Notes: generated by a model not told the origin, from the letters alone. Positions 27,857 to 38,711 are shown, numbered from the stretch's first letter. The stretch: DNA of 64,000 bases from Mesorhizobium sp. M1B.F.Ca.ET.045.04.1.1 (GCF_003952465.1 NZ_CP034448.1:6983001-7047000); one strand, 5' to 3'. Numbers and translations are program-made.

Positions 27857-28324
27857 ATGACAGAAGAAGCCGACAACACCGTCGCCGTCCTCATCGAGCT
27901 CACCGCCGATGTCGTCTCAGCCTATGTCTCCAGCAATCCGGTCCCGGTGGGTGAACTCCCTGCCCTGATCGGCCAGGTGCACGCGGCACTCAAAGGCACG
28001 GCCGGCGCCAGTATTTCCGCAGAAGAACCGGAGGTTCTCAAGCCTGCCATATCGATCAGGAAGTCGGTGACGCCGGACCACATCATCTGCCTTGAGGACG
28101 GCAAGAAGTTCAAATCGCTCAAGCGCCATCTGTCGACCCATTATGGGCTGACGCCGGACGCATATCGCGCCAAATGGGGTCTGCCGGCTGATTATCCCAT
28201 GGTCGCGCCGAATTACGCCGCCACGCGCTCGGCATTGGCCAAGACGATGGGTCTCGGACGCAAACCAGTAGAGCCGGAACAGCCGGCACCGGCGAAGCGG
28301 ACCCGCAAGAAGGTCGCAGCTTGA
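27857..28324 (+). CDS. MucR/Ros family transcriptional regulator
   Basis: A 155-residue regulator with an N-terminal oligomerisation part (TVAVLIELTADVVSAYVSSN) and a prokaryotic zinc-finger-like domain (HIICLEDGKKFKSLKRHLST then HYGLTPDAYRAKWGLPADYP). The finger has Cys, then Asp where the second Cys would be, and two His. Ros-like proteins of M. loti with changed ligands are known and may fold with or without zinc (family knowledge). MucR/Ros proteins control exopolysaccharide, motility and symbiosis genes. A short copy of part of this gene lies near 51,324. Confidence 0.88.
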   Translation: MTEEADNTVAVLIELTADVVSAYVSSNPVPVGELPALIGQVHAALKGTAGASISAEEPEVLKPAISIRKSVTPDHIICLEDGKKFKSLKRHLSTHYGLTPDAYRAKWGLPADYPMVAPNYAATRSALAKTMGLGRKPVEPEQPAPAKRTRKKVAA

Positions 28325-28536
28325 TTTCAGCAATCGAGCTTTGTTCTGGGGTACGCAGTTGCCATTGGCTCTGTCCGGAATATGAAAAGGCGGGGTCTAT
28401 CCCGCCTTCCCTTTCAAGCCGCTTGGCTTCCCCGGGACTCCGCGCAGCCTTGCAGCAGCCTGCATTTCGCGCGACCGTCAGTACATCCGGGCGGACCGCG
28501 TCCATCCGCTGTTGACAGGAGCCAGGGGAAAAAATT

Positions 28537-28749
28537 TCAGCCAGCTTTGCTGAGGCTGCCAGCTGAGGACTTTCCGGTGCGGCGGTCCTGTTCGATTTCA
28601 TAGTTGATCTTCTGGCCATCAGCGAGGGTCGAGAGGCCTGCTCGTTCAACGGCGGAAATGTGGACAAAAACATCCTGACCGCCATTGTCGGGCTGGATAA
28701 ACCCAAATCCCTTTGTGCTGTTTAACCACTTCACCGTTCCAGTCGCCAT
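28537..28749 (-). CDS. Cold-shock protein
   Basis: A 70-residue CspA-like single-stranded nucleic-acid-binding protein: MATGTVKWLNSTKGFGFIQP, then GGQDVFVHISAVERAGL. Both RNP motifs (KGFGFI and VFVHI) are intact. It acts as an RNA chaperone. The start is the conserved MATGTVKW at 28749; the reading frame extends upstream, but that part is leader. About 400 bp upstream (28750-29144) contains no other gene and could include a long csp 5' UTR. Confidence 0.93.
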   Translation of the reverse strand: MATGTVKWLNSTKGFGFIQPDNGGQDVFVHISAVERAGLSTLADGQKINYEIEQDRRTGKSSAGSLSKAG

Positions 28750-29129
28750 ATGCGTTTTCCTTTGTAACAAATGCAACGTCGGCAGGCCGTCAGGCCAGTC
28801 CCGATTCATAACCGAAACTTCTGCGTCAGGGCAGTAAAAACGAGAAAGTTGCAAGGCCGGTTTTGACCGGCGGCTGCAACCTCTCATGTATCGTCCAGCA
28901 CCCCCGTTGGGGCTCACGTCACGACACGCCTTGCGGCCCCGATGCGATACCTGAGAGGGACGGCGCTGCAAGCGCTACGAGCCGGGGCGACGAGAAGTTG
29001 ATCGCTTGGGGCAAATGGGGGCCCAGGACGAAGCCGGTATAGAACGGTTCGGCCTCGCCGGTTCAGACGGAAGCGGGCCGTCGGCCTTTCCCGCGGCAGG
29101 TCCACCCGGCCCAAGGATGCACGATTTTC

Positions 29130-30689
29130 GTGAGAGGTGGTCCTATGCAAAAGCCACACGTGGGCAGTAGATGTCCCCCGGCCGGACAGGCCAAGAGCTT
29201 TAAGGAATCGACATTGCCGCTGCTCCCGCCTTTGATCCGCCACCTCAAATCTCCTGACCTGTTTGGCAGCCTTGACCGCCTGCCGGCGCTTGGCAAACCA
29301 GTCAGTGAGCGCACATTTGTGGTCCTCACCCATCGACAGGCGAAGTGCTGGCAGAGCTTCCCGACATGGGCGTCGAGGAGACACGCACTGCGATCGATAG
29401 AGCATATAGAGCGCAGCCTGGATGGGCGGCATTGACGGCCCGTGAACGCAGCGACGTTCTGTGGCGCTGGCATCAGCTGATTATCGACCACGCCGATGAC
29501 CTTGCCGCGAGTATTGACCGCGGAAATGGGCAAGCCCCTTGCCGAGGCTAACTCGGAAGTGTCGCATGCGGCGGCGTACCTGCAATGGTACGCCGAAGAG
29601 GCCAACCGCATCTATGGCGAGACGATCTCCGCGCCATCGACGGACCGTCGCCTGCTGGTGATCAAGCAGCCGATCGGCGTCGTCGGCACGATTACGCCGT
29701 GGAATTTCCCGGCCTCCATGGTGGCGCGCAAGATCTCGCCGGCCTTGGCCGCGGGCTGCACGATCGTGCTGAAACCCGCTGAACAGACGCCGCTCGTGGC
29801 GGGTGCAATGTTTGCCCTTGCGCATGAGGCTGGCTTTCCCGAAGGCGTGGTCAACCTGATCTATGCGTCTGAAGGCGATGCCGTCGGCCGTGAACTCTGC
29901 ACAAACCCCAAGGTCCGCAAGATCAGCTTCACCGGCTCGACCGAGGTCGGCCGACTGCTCATGCGCCAATGCTCGGACCAGATCAAGAAGGTCAGTCTCG
30001 AGCTCGGCGGCAATGCGCCTTTCATCGTCTTTGACGATGCAGTCGTCGATGCGGCAGTCGACGGTGCTATCCAGGCCAAGTTCCGCAACGCGGGTCAAAC
30101 CTGCGTTTCCGCAAACCGCCTTTACGTCCAATCGGGCGTTCACGATGAATTTGTCGACAAATTCGTGGAGCGGGTTCGCCAGCTCCAGGTTGGTGACGGT
30201 TTCGATCCAGGTGTCGCCATTGGCCCGCTGATCGACAGGCATGCGCTCACCAAGATCGAATCGCACATCGCCGATGCCGTCGCAAAAGGCGGTACAATTC
30301 GCCGCGGGGGCGAACGCATTGGCAAGGATGGCACGTTTTTCCAACCGACGGTCCTCACTGAAGTCTCCAGCGAGATGACCATTGCGCAAGAGGAGACATT
30401 CGGGCCGCTGGCCCCAACCATTCGCTTCGACGATGCGGATCAGGTTGTGCACGAGGCCAATGACACGATCTACGGCCTCGCCGCTTACTTCTATGCCTCG
30501 AACCTGCTGCGTGTCTGGCGTGTGGCCGAGGCATTGGAGTATGGCATGGTGGGCATCAACACGGGACGCATGTCATCGGAAGCCGCACCCTTCGGCGGGA
30601 TGAAGCAGTCCGCCATCGGACGGGAGGGTTCGCGCCACGGGCTCGAGGATTACCTCGAAATGAAATACCTCTGCATGGGCGGCATCTGA
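29130..30689 (+). pseudogene. gabD: Succinate-semialdehyde dehydrogenase, N-terminal frameshifts
   Basis: NAD(P)-dependent aldehyde dehydrogenase of the GabD type. Three frames must be joined. Frame 1 to about 29335 contains LIRHLKSPDLFGSL and GKPVSERTF. Frame 2 (29345-29510) contains VLAELPDMGVEETRTAIDRA. Frame 3 (29500-30689) is a complete catalytic part: VIKQPIGVVGTITPWNFPAS, KISFTGSTEVGRLLMRQ, LELGGNAPFIVFDDA and the nucleophile segment NAGQTCVSANRLYVQSG. The C-terminus MKQSAIGREGSRHGLEDYLE is typical. Two small indels break the N-terminus, so NAD binding would be compromised. Confidence 0.82.
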
Positions 30690-30835
30690 AGCATCCGCAT
30701 GTCAGCCGTCAGATCTTTGCTCTCAAGCTTCCGCTCGCCACCCGAGAACCGAATTCGAACTGAAGAGCCATCATGGTTGCAACCCAAACAGCTGTCCCTG
30801 ATGGTCAGTCAGCAGTTCCTGAGCATCCCGGCTTT

Positions 30836-31084
30836 CTAATCGCCGCGAAGTATCTTTGCTTCAAGCGCGGCTGCCACGAAAGCTCTTCGAGCCGCTGCTG
30901 GATAAGTCTCCCCACGCAACACCTGCAGACAGGCGTCCATCGCGGCCTTCCGTTTCACGGTCTGACGTTGAAGATCCCGTAGCAAGATAGCGGCCGCGTC
31001 ATTGACCTCGAACACGATCCGCTCTGAGCTGTGGTGGCTAACCTGAACAACGACTGGCCTCTCAAATCTGCTCAAGCCGGTCAT
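30836..31084 (-). CDS. DUF982 protein
   Basis: An 82-residue DUF982 protein starting at MTGLSRFERPVVVQVSHHSS. The family pattern (RPV.V near the start, AAAILL, A..AC..VLRGE.YP..ARRAF) is complete. DUF982 genes are small, uncharacterised and frequent on rhizobial symbiosis plasmids and islands. It is a close paralogue of the gene at 38136..38384, sharing LRGE and AFV.AA.EA.ILRGD. The flanking 30690-30835 and 31085-31319 hold nothing recognised. Confidence 0.8.
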   Translation of the reverse strand: MTGLSRFERPVVVQVSHHSSERIVFEVNDAAAILLRDLQRQTVKRKAAMDACLQVLRGETYPAAARRAFVAAALEAKILRGD

Positions 31085-31319
31085 TTCTCCGCTCCTGTGA
31101 GGCGAATAGGCCTCGGTCGCACTTCTTTGCCGAGCCGAATCGGCTCGCTGCATCTTCGTCGCTGAACTTAGCCACTCGCGACCGATGTGCGGTTGTCTGA
31201 TTCACGGCGAGATTGCGTGAGACTGCCGTTTTGCCGTTAATGTCGAGACCTGTTCCTGCTTTCGGCTATCCCTGAAATCCCGACACAATGCCCCCCTCAG
31301 CGTGCCCCGTGCCAGACTC

Positions 31320-31622
31320 CTATACCTGCACTTTTCCACGGCCGGACTTGCAGGCAGAGAGCCATTGCATGGCGGAAATTGCATCTTCCAATATGGCGGC
31401 CCGTTTCGCAAAGCCGAAAAAGGCATTGCGCGCTGCGCTTACAGGTTTTCGCCCATCGTATGCGTCATAGCAGGTCCTGAGGGCGGCTTCGTGGATCAGG
31501 TCTCTGCGATCTTCTGGCCATTCATTGAGGAAGTCGACGGCGTCCGCAAGGCTGGCAATCTCCTGCACGATGTAGGTTGCACGCTTCACAAAAACTGGGC
31601 TGCTGAAAGCCTCTGGGTTCAT
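31320..31622 (-). CDS. DUF982 protein
   Basis: About 100 residues from MNPEAFSSPVFVKRATYIVQ. The DUF982 pattern is visible: PV.V, SLADAVDFLNEWPEDRRDLI, AALRTCYDAYDGRKPVSAAR and NAFFGFAKRAAI. More diverged than the other two copies in the window. The frame is open 57 codons upstream without family similarity, so the internal ATG is preferred. Function unknown. Confidence 0.72.
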   Translation of the reverse strand: MNPEAFSSPVFVKRATYIVQEIASLADAVDFLNEWPEDRRDLIHEAALRTCYDAYDGRKPVSAARNAFFGFAKRAAILEDAISAMQWLSACKSGRGKVQV

Positions 31623-31829
31623 TCGTTCCTCCCGACCTGCTGTCAGCTGGTTTGCGTGAACAGGTGCCTCATCGACAACTCGCCGACCATTGCAGAATGT
31701 GTTGTCAGAGCAATGACGGTTTAAGAGGAAAGCAGCGGCGTACGAAACGCTTGATACATCCTCCGGCGTTGACCCGCCACCAGGATCCGGCACCGCCTCT
31801 CGGGAAAAGGTGGCTCATATGAATGCCGA

Positions 31830-31957
31830 GAGATCGCGCGATCTCCAAAACTGGCCTCAGCCTCAAACGTCGCTGCGACCAGCCGCTCCTTCTCCTCCCG
31901 AAACCAGCGCCGGCGCCGCTCGACCGACGTGATCACCTCGATCTGATGCTTCGTCAC
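31830..31957 (-). pseudogene. Transposase OrfA remnant (IS66-like)
   Basis: MTKHQIEVITSVERRRRWFR followed by EEKERLVAATFEAEAS matches the start of TnpA/OrfA proteins of IS66-type elements (helix-turn-helix protein). Similarity ends after about 40 residues. No partner ORFs or terminal inverted repeats were recognised. The fragment marks past transposition. Confidence 0.6.
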
Positions 31958-32075
31958 AGGGCTACTTCCAGTGCTCGCATGGACTTGCGGCCTTCAGCCT
32001 ACCTGAGCAAGGCGGTCGTCACCGTCGAGATACGAGACAACCAGACCATCGCCGCCAAAGTGTCGGTCCTGCTAT

Positions 32076-34033
32076 TTAAGTATCTAGCTCCTGACCAACC
32101 GGCTCCGCGGCAATGCCAGGAATTTCGCTTATCCGGACAGGTTTCCCGATTAAATAGCCTTGAGCTTCATCACATCTGACGCATCGCAGATAGTCGAGCT
32201 GTTCGGGAGTTTCTACGCCTTCGGCTGTTACCTCAATTCGAAGCTCATGTGCCAACTCAACCAATGATCTTACAATCGCGGCACAGTCCGCATCGGTGAG
32301 CATATCCTGGACAAAAGATCGGTCGATCTTGAGCCGCGAAAGCGGCAATTTACGAAGATAGGTCAGTGATGAATAGCCGGTGCCAAAATCGTCAAGAGCA
32401 ACTGTGACGGATAGGGAAATTAACGATTGTAATAATGAAATCGTTTCTTCAAAATTCGAAATCAGCACAGTTTCTGTGATCTCGACCTCGAGTCTTCGGG
32501 GGTCCAAACCGGCTTCAGCCAAGGCCACTACAATTCCATCCAGCAAGGCTTTATTCCTAAGCTGCACTACCGACAAGTTGACGGAGACCCGCAAGTCGCG
32601 CGGCCAGCGCGCCGCTGCCAAACAAGCCGTTTTGACGACCCAGTGTCCGATGGAGTGAATCAAATCCGTTTCTTCAGCGATGGGTATGAACTCTGTCGGA
32701 GGGATCTGGCCAAGGGTCGGATGCTGCCATCGCAGAAGCGCTTCAAAACCTCGGATGCGATCGCTCCCGAGGTCGAGAAAGGGTTGAAATGCGAGCCAAA
32801 GCTGGTCGTTGGCAAGCGCAGATGCCAGATCGCGTTCAAGGGCATGGCGCCTGGCAGCAGCTTCATCGTCGCTTGGGCTGAAAAACTGGATGGACCCCGC
32901 CCCCAGCGTCTTAGCCCTGTGTAGCGCGGTATCGACGCACCGCAGGAGTTGGTTGGCATCCAAACCGTCAGTGGGCGCCAAAGCGATACCTATAGAGGCC
33001 CTGCAATATATTTCGCGCCCTTCGATCAAGAACGGGGCGCGCATGGCCTCTATGATCTGTTTGGCCAAGGACCTGATTTGATCTGGCCTGATATCGCGCG
33101 TAGCGATTATTGCAAATTCGCCGCCCTCCAATCTCGCAATGCCATCGCTCTCCCGCGTCGATCTCCGAAGTCTCGCAGCCACTTCAACCAAAAGGGCATC
33201 CGCCATGGCTCGGCCAAAGCGATCATTCACCTCGGCAAAATTGTTAAGATCGAACAAAAGCAACGCAAAGTGCTGGTCAAACTGCTTTGCGTCCACCAAC
33301 GCGTTCTCCAGCCGCTCGTTGAAGCTGAACCGGTTTGGCAAACTCGTTAGAACATCCCTGCGAATGGCATTTTCGCTTTCCGCTTGCAGAATGAAGCGTC
33401 GGGTAAATTCGACCGCGTGAGCGAGCACTGCGCGAAACAGCGTGATGGCGTAGCTCACTATCAGGATTGCGACGAGCAGATTGATGGCGCCTTCCACCCA
33501 CGCAATCGCAAGCATCGAACCGACGAAGATCGGCAGCGTATACGCGACGGCCGCAATGGGAATCGTGTAAAAAGAAGCGGCACCGCCCGCGATCATCCCG
33601 GCGCTCAGGCAGGTAATGACAACCTGGGCGGCACTTGTTGCCCCGCTGAAGAACAGAACGGGAAGTGCTCCCCACCAAGTGCCGAACAGGAAGGCGTTCC
33701 GCACCAGGTTTTGTGTTGCTCGGCGAGACACCGACCGGGTTTGACTGACTGAAACGATGATCTCGCTCTTAGGCCTACGAACCCAGCGGCGGCGATGATG
33801 ACACTCGCCCAGAGGATGGCTTTCGTTTGGTCGGGCGAGCCCCAAAGCGCCATAACAAGAGTGGCCGCATTGAGTATGTTCGCAACCATGCCAAGAGGCG
33901 TGTTGCGAAGCACGATACTGACCTGCTCCGCCCTGATTCGGCCGGCAAGTGGTTCGATCGTCGAGGGCCCGCCAAAAGCCCGCAAATCTCCCGCCAGAAG
34001 GTCACCGAACCTTGCGGCAGACCGACGCTGCAT
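32076..34033 (-). pseudogene. Membrane-anchored GGDEF-EAL protein, frameshifted in the sensor part
   Basis: C-di-GMP turnover enzyme. The main frame (from about 33770 down) has membrane spans (LPVLFFSGATSAAQVVITCL, INLLVAILIVSYAITLF), a GGDEF domain (LTSLPNRF, RLEGGEFAII) and an EAL domain (RIRGFEALLRW, LDDFGTGYSSLTYLRKLPLS, TAEGVETPEQLDYLR). The first ~85 residues, MQRRSAARFGDLLAGDLRAF and NTPLGMVANILNAATLVMAL, lie in another frame that breaks near 33770. A single indel would reunite them. GGEF and EAL cores look competent, so the rest could act if a start near 33750 were used. Confidence 0.8.
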
Positions 34034-35184
34034 CACTCTTTCACTCCCCCGCGCTAGAGTAGGTGCTTCGTGTGGGTCCCTAGCACAGAGCAATTCGGAA
34101 AAAGTAAATTTCAACCGCGAAATTTGGATACCCAAGTTGCGAAGCCAAGAGCTCCCAAAATTCAAAGATAGCGAAAATCGCGATGCTCCCTTAGGACATA
34201 GCCGACCTAACCTGATCCATGTTTTCGTAATTGTGGCGGTTGGCGAATCGGGCTTTCTGTTTCGACGCATGCCAGGCTAAGCTGGCTCAATGAGCCGGCT
34301 TATACTCGAAGGGATCGAAATTCGTCGATGGTTTCGATCTCGCCGTCTTCGAGTTCGTCGATCGGGAGAAAACCGCTATCCCGACCGCGTACGTCTCGAT
34401 GCAGAATGGGCGCGCCGGGCGCGCCGTAAATGGGAACGCCTGATTGTAGGCTTTGCAGTATGTTTGCCTCAGGCTACGGGCGTGAGGCGGACCCAGCGGA
34501 GGCCGTCTATGTCGAGCTACGCTTGCGGTCGACGATGTCGCCGGCGGAGCTCGAGGTCCAGCGCAGGGGCTACGCTGCCGCTCTACACTGACGACCGGTG
34601 ATCCAGGCAATCGAGCAGGGTGCCCACGCACCACCCCGCGCGTCTGGATCAACGACAATGAGGGCTGTGGAACAAGCCTGGTCAGCGCCACCTCTTGCGA
34701 CTTCTCAACCCGGTGAAGGGAAGCCGAGGCGATGTGCCCCAAGTGCGGCTTTGGGATTGCCGAGCGGTTGTCGAGCGGCAATCTGTGCCCGGCCACTCGT
34801 GCCACCCGGCATGCTTCCATCAACAGCATGAATCGATCGCTCGTGATCGATTCCGAAAATGCGTTGGACGCGTCTGATGCACTCGGGAACATGGAGGTAT
34901 GGATAGGAGCGGCCACCATCTTCATTGCATTCTGAATCTTTTGCGGCTTCGCGATGGGCCCAGCAAAGGCGACTGCGTGGGCGATATGATCGTCATGACG
35001 ATCATGCTGACAGGACAAGAGATCGGGAGCGTAGGCCCAGGCGTCGGAGGTGAGCAGCTCTCGTCATGGCTTGGACGGCGGCAACGTCTCCGAAAACCTT
35101 TGGAGAATGCGTGGCTGCGGGTGGACGAAGGCGTGCGCTCCGCCTAGAGGACACTCGCAACTCCCCTAAATCCACGAGATCACC
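34034..35184. other. No supported gene
   Basis: About 1.15 kb without a gene I can support. A short plus frame near 34320-34430 reads FVDGFDLAVFEFVDREKTAI and looks protein-like, and VYVELRLRSTMSPAELEVQR appears near 34508 in another frame, suggesting a decayed gene of unknown family. The long minus frame here has a composition typical of antisense. Confidence 0.4.
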
Positions 35185-35613
35185 ATGAGGCAGCCGCAGC
35201 GCCCCTTTGTCGTCGAGATCAAACAGAAGCGTGAGCTCGTGAAGCGGCCACAGTCGATCTGGGGCGGCATCGACCTGGCTGCCATCGCGAACGAACTCTC
35301 CGAAGCGAAGAAGGAAGGTGCGATCGCTGAAGCGACGCCGCAGCCGATTTTTGCCGAGGATGGTCGTCCACAGCCCATGCCTACCACCGGCGAAGCTGCA
35401 TCCGATGCCAAGGACGAGATCGTACCCGACGGATCGCTTCCCAAGCCGCCGACGGTTGAGGAAGCGCCGATGGCGGAAGCATCGCACGAACAGACTGGGC
35501 GCAGACGAACCCGCAAGTTAAAGCGGTGGCAGAAAGATGTTTCTTTGCCGCGAGGTCAACGATGGAAGCGGCGCCTGCCATGGGTCCTCCGCCAGAGCCG
35601 GGCTCAGCGGTAG
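35185..35613 (+). CDS. Hypothetical protein (basic C-terminus)
   Basis: A 142-residue protein: MRQPQRPFVVEIKQKRELVK and SIWGGIDLAAIANELSEAKK, an acidic, proline-rich centre, then a very basic tail (GRRRTRKLKRWQKDVSLPRG). The N-terminal style recalls small proteins common on rhizobial symbiosis replicons, including SyrB-like proteins, but no domain can be assigned. The basic tail could bind nucleic acid. It may be frameshifted near the C-terminus. Confidence 0.5.
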   Translation: MRQPQRPFVVEIKQKRELVKRPQSIWGGIDLAAIANELSEAKKEGAIAEATPQPIFAEDGRPQPMPTTGEAASDAKDEIVPDGSLPKPPTVEEAPMAEASHEQTGRRRTRKLKRWQKDVSLPRGQRWKRRLPWVLRQSRAQR

Positions 35614-35706
35614 GTCGACTGCGCCAGGATTGAAGCCCTTGTCAAACTGTTCACGACAGACGCAGCAGTGCGTCCAAGTAACGAAGACGTCCGTACTGGC
35701 CATCCA

Positions 35707-36252
35707 TCAGCTCCTCTCGGAGTTCGGTGCGAGAATGAAATCGAAAACGGGCTCAGGCAGCTGGCCAGGCATCGGCTCTCGCAAAGCAGTCGGGAACGTT
35801 GTGGCCGCTTCGGCCTCTGCCGCGAGCGCGGCAGGTGTGATTCCGAGTGCGGCCTCAAAGGGCCGGCTCGGCAGAAGCGCCACCCGACGAAAAAGCCCTG
35901 CAGCTCTTGCCGCATGCCGCAAGGCAGCGGCCCGCTTTCCCTCGCGGATCTTCACCCCGGCCGCCGCCAACAGGATCAATGCCTTGAAGAACAGGCGATG
36001 CTGGGCGCTTTGTTTCGCAGCATGCCAAAGAGGCTCCCAAGCCTCATGAGCTTCCCAGTAATACCCGTGGTTGAAAAGGTCGATTCCCCATCGGAACACG
36101 TTTGAACTGAGTGATTCCTCGACTGTAACAAGGGTGACCGGGTCGCTTTGATAACTGTGACCCAACGGGTCGCGAACCGGATGTGGATGTTTGCCAGGCA
36201 GGTATGCGTAGCCCGGAAAATTCTTTTCAGGCAGCAGGCGAGGACGTGACAT
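35707..36252 (-). CDS. DUF309 domain protein
   Basis: About 181 residues from MSRPRLLPEKNFPGYAYLPG. The DUF309 signature is present: LFNHGYYWEAHEAWEPLWHA followed by FFKALILLAAAGVKIREGKR. These helical proteins have a conserved His-Glu-rich core and unknown function. The upstream part of the frame has no similarity. Its gene is divergent from the second MFS gene. Confidence 0.75.
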   Translation of the reverse strand: MSRPRLLPEKNFPGYAYLPGKHPHPVRDPLGHSYQSDPVTLVTVEESLSSNVFRWGIDLFNHGYYWEAHEAWEPLWHAAKQSAQHRLFFKALILLAAAGVKIREGKRAAALRHAARAAGLFRRVALLPSRPFEAALGITPAALAAEAEAATTFPTALREPMPGQLPEPVFDFILAPNSERS

Positions 36253-36443
36253 GGACCCAGCAATCATGAAAGCGCGTTGGTGGCAATTCCAGATAAAGCA
36301 ATCGCTTGCGCCAGAGTGCCAGCGGTAAAGAAATATCTTGCGCTGCCCCGACAAAATGCGCTCATGGTGCCATTCCTCCATGGGCACGTGGGCCGGGAGG
36401 GCACCTCTAACACGACCGATAGACCAAGGGAGGGCTCAACCCA

Positions 36444-38094
36444 ATGAGCAGGGTGGCGCGCGAAGATGCGAGTCCGGCTTCGTCGGCGACATTTGCGCCG
36501 CTCGAGAATGCGACCTTTCGTTCGATCTGGCTTGCCACACAGGTCGCCAGCCTTGGCTGGCTCATTCAAACCGTCGCCATCAGTTGGCTGATGGCGACCA
36601 TTTCGACGTCGGACGTCATGGTCGCCTTGGTGCAGGCTTCGACCACACTGCCCGTATTCGTCCTGTCGATTATCGCCGGGGTCCTGGCTGACAACTACAG
36701 CCGCCGCAATCTCATGTTCGCCGGCTGGTTGCGCGATAGCATTGTCCTCGGCGATGCTGACTGTTCTTGCGGCCGTGGGGATTTTCAATCCATGGATGGT
36801 TCTCGCATTCAGCTGTTTGGCCGGAGCGGGAGCCGCGTTCACCGATCCTGCCTGGCACGCGTCGGTGGGCGATATCTTGCGAAAACGCGAAGTCCCAGCC
36901 GCGGTCACGCTGATCTCGGTTGGATACAACGCCGTTCGAAGCGTCGGCCCGGCGCTCGGTGGCATCGTCGTTGCCTCCTTTGGACCTCTGACAGCTTTCG
37001 CTGTGGCGACGCTGACCTATGTAGCGCTGCTGTGGACCATAGGGCGCCGCAAATGGGATGTTCGCGCCTCACCTCTCCCGCGCGAGCCATTGACCACTGC
37101 TATTCATGACGGAGCGCGCTTCACGGCCCTGTCGGCGGAGATCAAGGCGGCAATCGCGCGTGGTGCGCTTTTTGGCCTGACCAGCATCTCCATACTCGCG
37201 CTCCTGCCTCTCGTTGCCCGCAATCAACTAGGGGGAGGACCAATCGTTTATGGTGTCCTGATGGCCGGCTTCGGAACAGGCGCCTTGTGCGTCGGCATTT
37301 GCAACAATGTCTTGAGGCGGTCTCTGTCCCAGGAGCGGCTGACAACACTGGCATGCATTGCCTGTGCGGCGTGTTGTCTGTCTCTTGCTCTCACTTCCTC
37401 AGTGGTGGTGGCGGCTATTGCGCTGGCGCTCGGCGGCGCGGGCTGGGTCGTCACCTGGACGGGGCTCGACGTGAGTGTCCAATTGGCAAGCCCAAGGTGG
37501 GTCGTCGGTCGCACGCTCTCGATCCACTATGCCCTTTCGTCTGGCGGTATCGCGGCCGGCAGTTGGCTGTGGGGCACGGTGGCCGAGAACTATTCGCTTA
37601 CCTTAGCCCTCGAGGTTTCCGCTGTCGCGCTCGTAATGGTCGCGGCCACCGGGTTGCTGATGCCTATCCGTCAATGGCAGGACTCTGATCAGGATCCTTT
37701 TGGCTTCGAAACGCCGCAGCTCGCTCTCGACCTGAAGCCGAGAAGCGGGCCGATCGTCGTTAAGATCGAGTACTCAATACCGGAGGCAAACGTCGAAGCT
37801 TTCCTGGACCGGATGCAGGAACGACGGCGCGTGCAAAGCCGCGTCGGTGCGCGGCACTGGAATCTCCAGCGCGATCTTCAGGATCCTTCGCTTTGGACAG
37901 AAACCTTTCGCGCGCCGACCTGGATGGACTATCTGCGCCTGAACCATCGCCTGACGACCGCGGACAAGGAGTTGGATCAACATCTGTTCGAATTGAACAT
38001 GGGAATTGCGCCTCGTACCAAGCTTTCAATTGAGCGACCGACCGGGGCAACCCGCAAGCGGGATCAATCGACGCGATTTTTCTTCCGGCTGTGA
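36444..38094 (+). pseudogene. MFS exporter paralogue, frameshifted
   Basis: Close paralogue of the protein at 14131..15786, including the soluble C-terminal domain (GPIVVKIEYSIPEANVEAF, RHWNLQRDLQ). The first frame starts MSRVAREDASPASSATFAPL and runs to NLMFAGW; the frame is then lost near 36740. The remainder (SSAMLTVLAAVGIFNPWMVL onward) continues in the next frame to 38094. A TTG at 36742 could restart translation but would drop the first three membrane spans. The DUF982 gene follows at 38136. Confidence 0.8.
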
Positions 38095-38135
38095 TCGCAG
38101 GCTCTGGGTTGGTACGGCTTGGAGGGCGAGGCGAA

Positions 38136-38384
38136 ATGACCGGCTTAACAAAATTTGAGAGGCCAGTCGTGATTCAGATTGGTCGCCATCGCAAAGAACG
38201 TTTCGTGTTCGATGTCAATGATGCGGCCACCATCCTCCTGCGGGATTTTGGTCTCCAGACGGAGAAGCGCAGGACAGCTATGGATGCCTGTCTGAAGGTA
38301 CTACGAGGTGAGGCCTATCCACCCACCGCCCGCAGGGCCTTCGTCACGGCCGCGCGCGAAGCAAATATCCTACGCGGCGATTGA
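38136..38384 (+). CDS. DUF982 protein
   Basis: An 82-residue DUF982 protein, MTGLTKFERPVVIQIGRHRK, with the family segments NDAATILLRDFGLQTEKRRT and AARRAF-like TARRAFVTAAREANILRGD. It is a near twin of the minus-strand gene at 30836..31084. The ATG is 41 bp after the MFS stop, so it may have been co-transcribed with it. Function unknown. Confidence 0.8.
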   Translation: MTGLTKFERPVVIQIGRHRKERFVFDVNDAATILLRDFGLQTEKRRTAMDACLKVLRGEAYPPTARRAFVTAAREANILRGD

Positions 38385-38559
38385 CGGGTCAAAAATCATA
38401 TCGTTCATGAGTTCCTCTATCAGCTGAACGAGCGTTTAAGACGTCGCGCCCGCGTCGTCCGACGCTGACCGAAGCGGCGTGAAAATATGTAAAGAGCCGC
38501 TTTGGCAGTCAAGAATGCACCGGTCTGCGTCTTCGGCAACGCCCGCAAGTAGCGGAAAG

Positions 38560-38711
38560 TCTTCGCCCGAAATCAGTCCGATCTCCTGGGTGAACGCGCC
38601 GATCTTTTGAATCGCGCCCTTAAGCTTCGGTCCGACACAGCCGCGGTCGGCGAAGACGTGTCGCAGCCACGGCCCGCGTTCGAGAAAGTTCTTGAGGTAT
38701 TCGTGCAGCAC
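38560..38711 (-). pseudogene. Transposase remnant (IS5-like DDE segment)
   Basis: The minus strand reads YLKNFLERGPWLRHVFADRG and GPKLKGAIQKIGAFTQEI, resembling the FADGGY-GPKL region around the second catalytic Asp of IS5-family transposases. Nothing else of the element is recognised. The rest of 38385-38770 has no supported gene. Confidence 0.5.

Noticed and set aside
34287..35018. 243-codon minus-strand frame
   Set aside because: Composition looks antisense; opposite strand has scattered protein-like pieces; no family.
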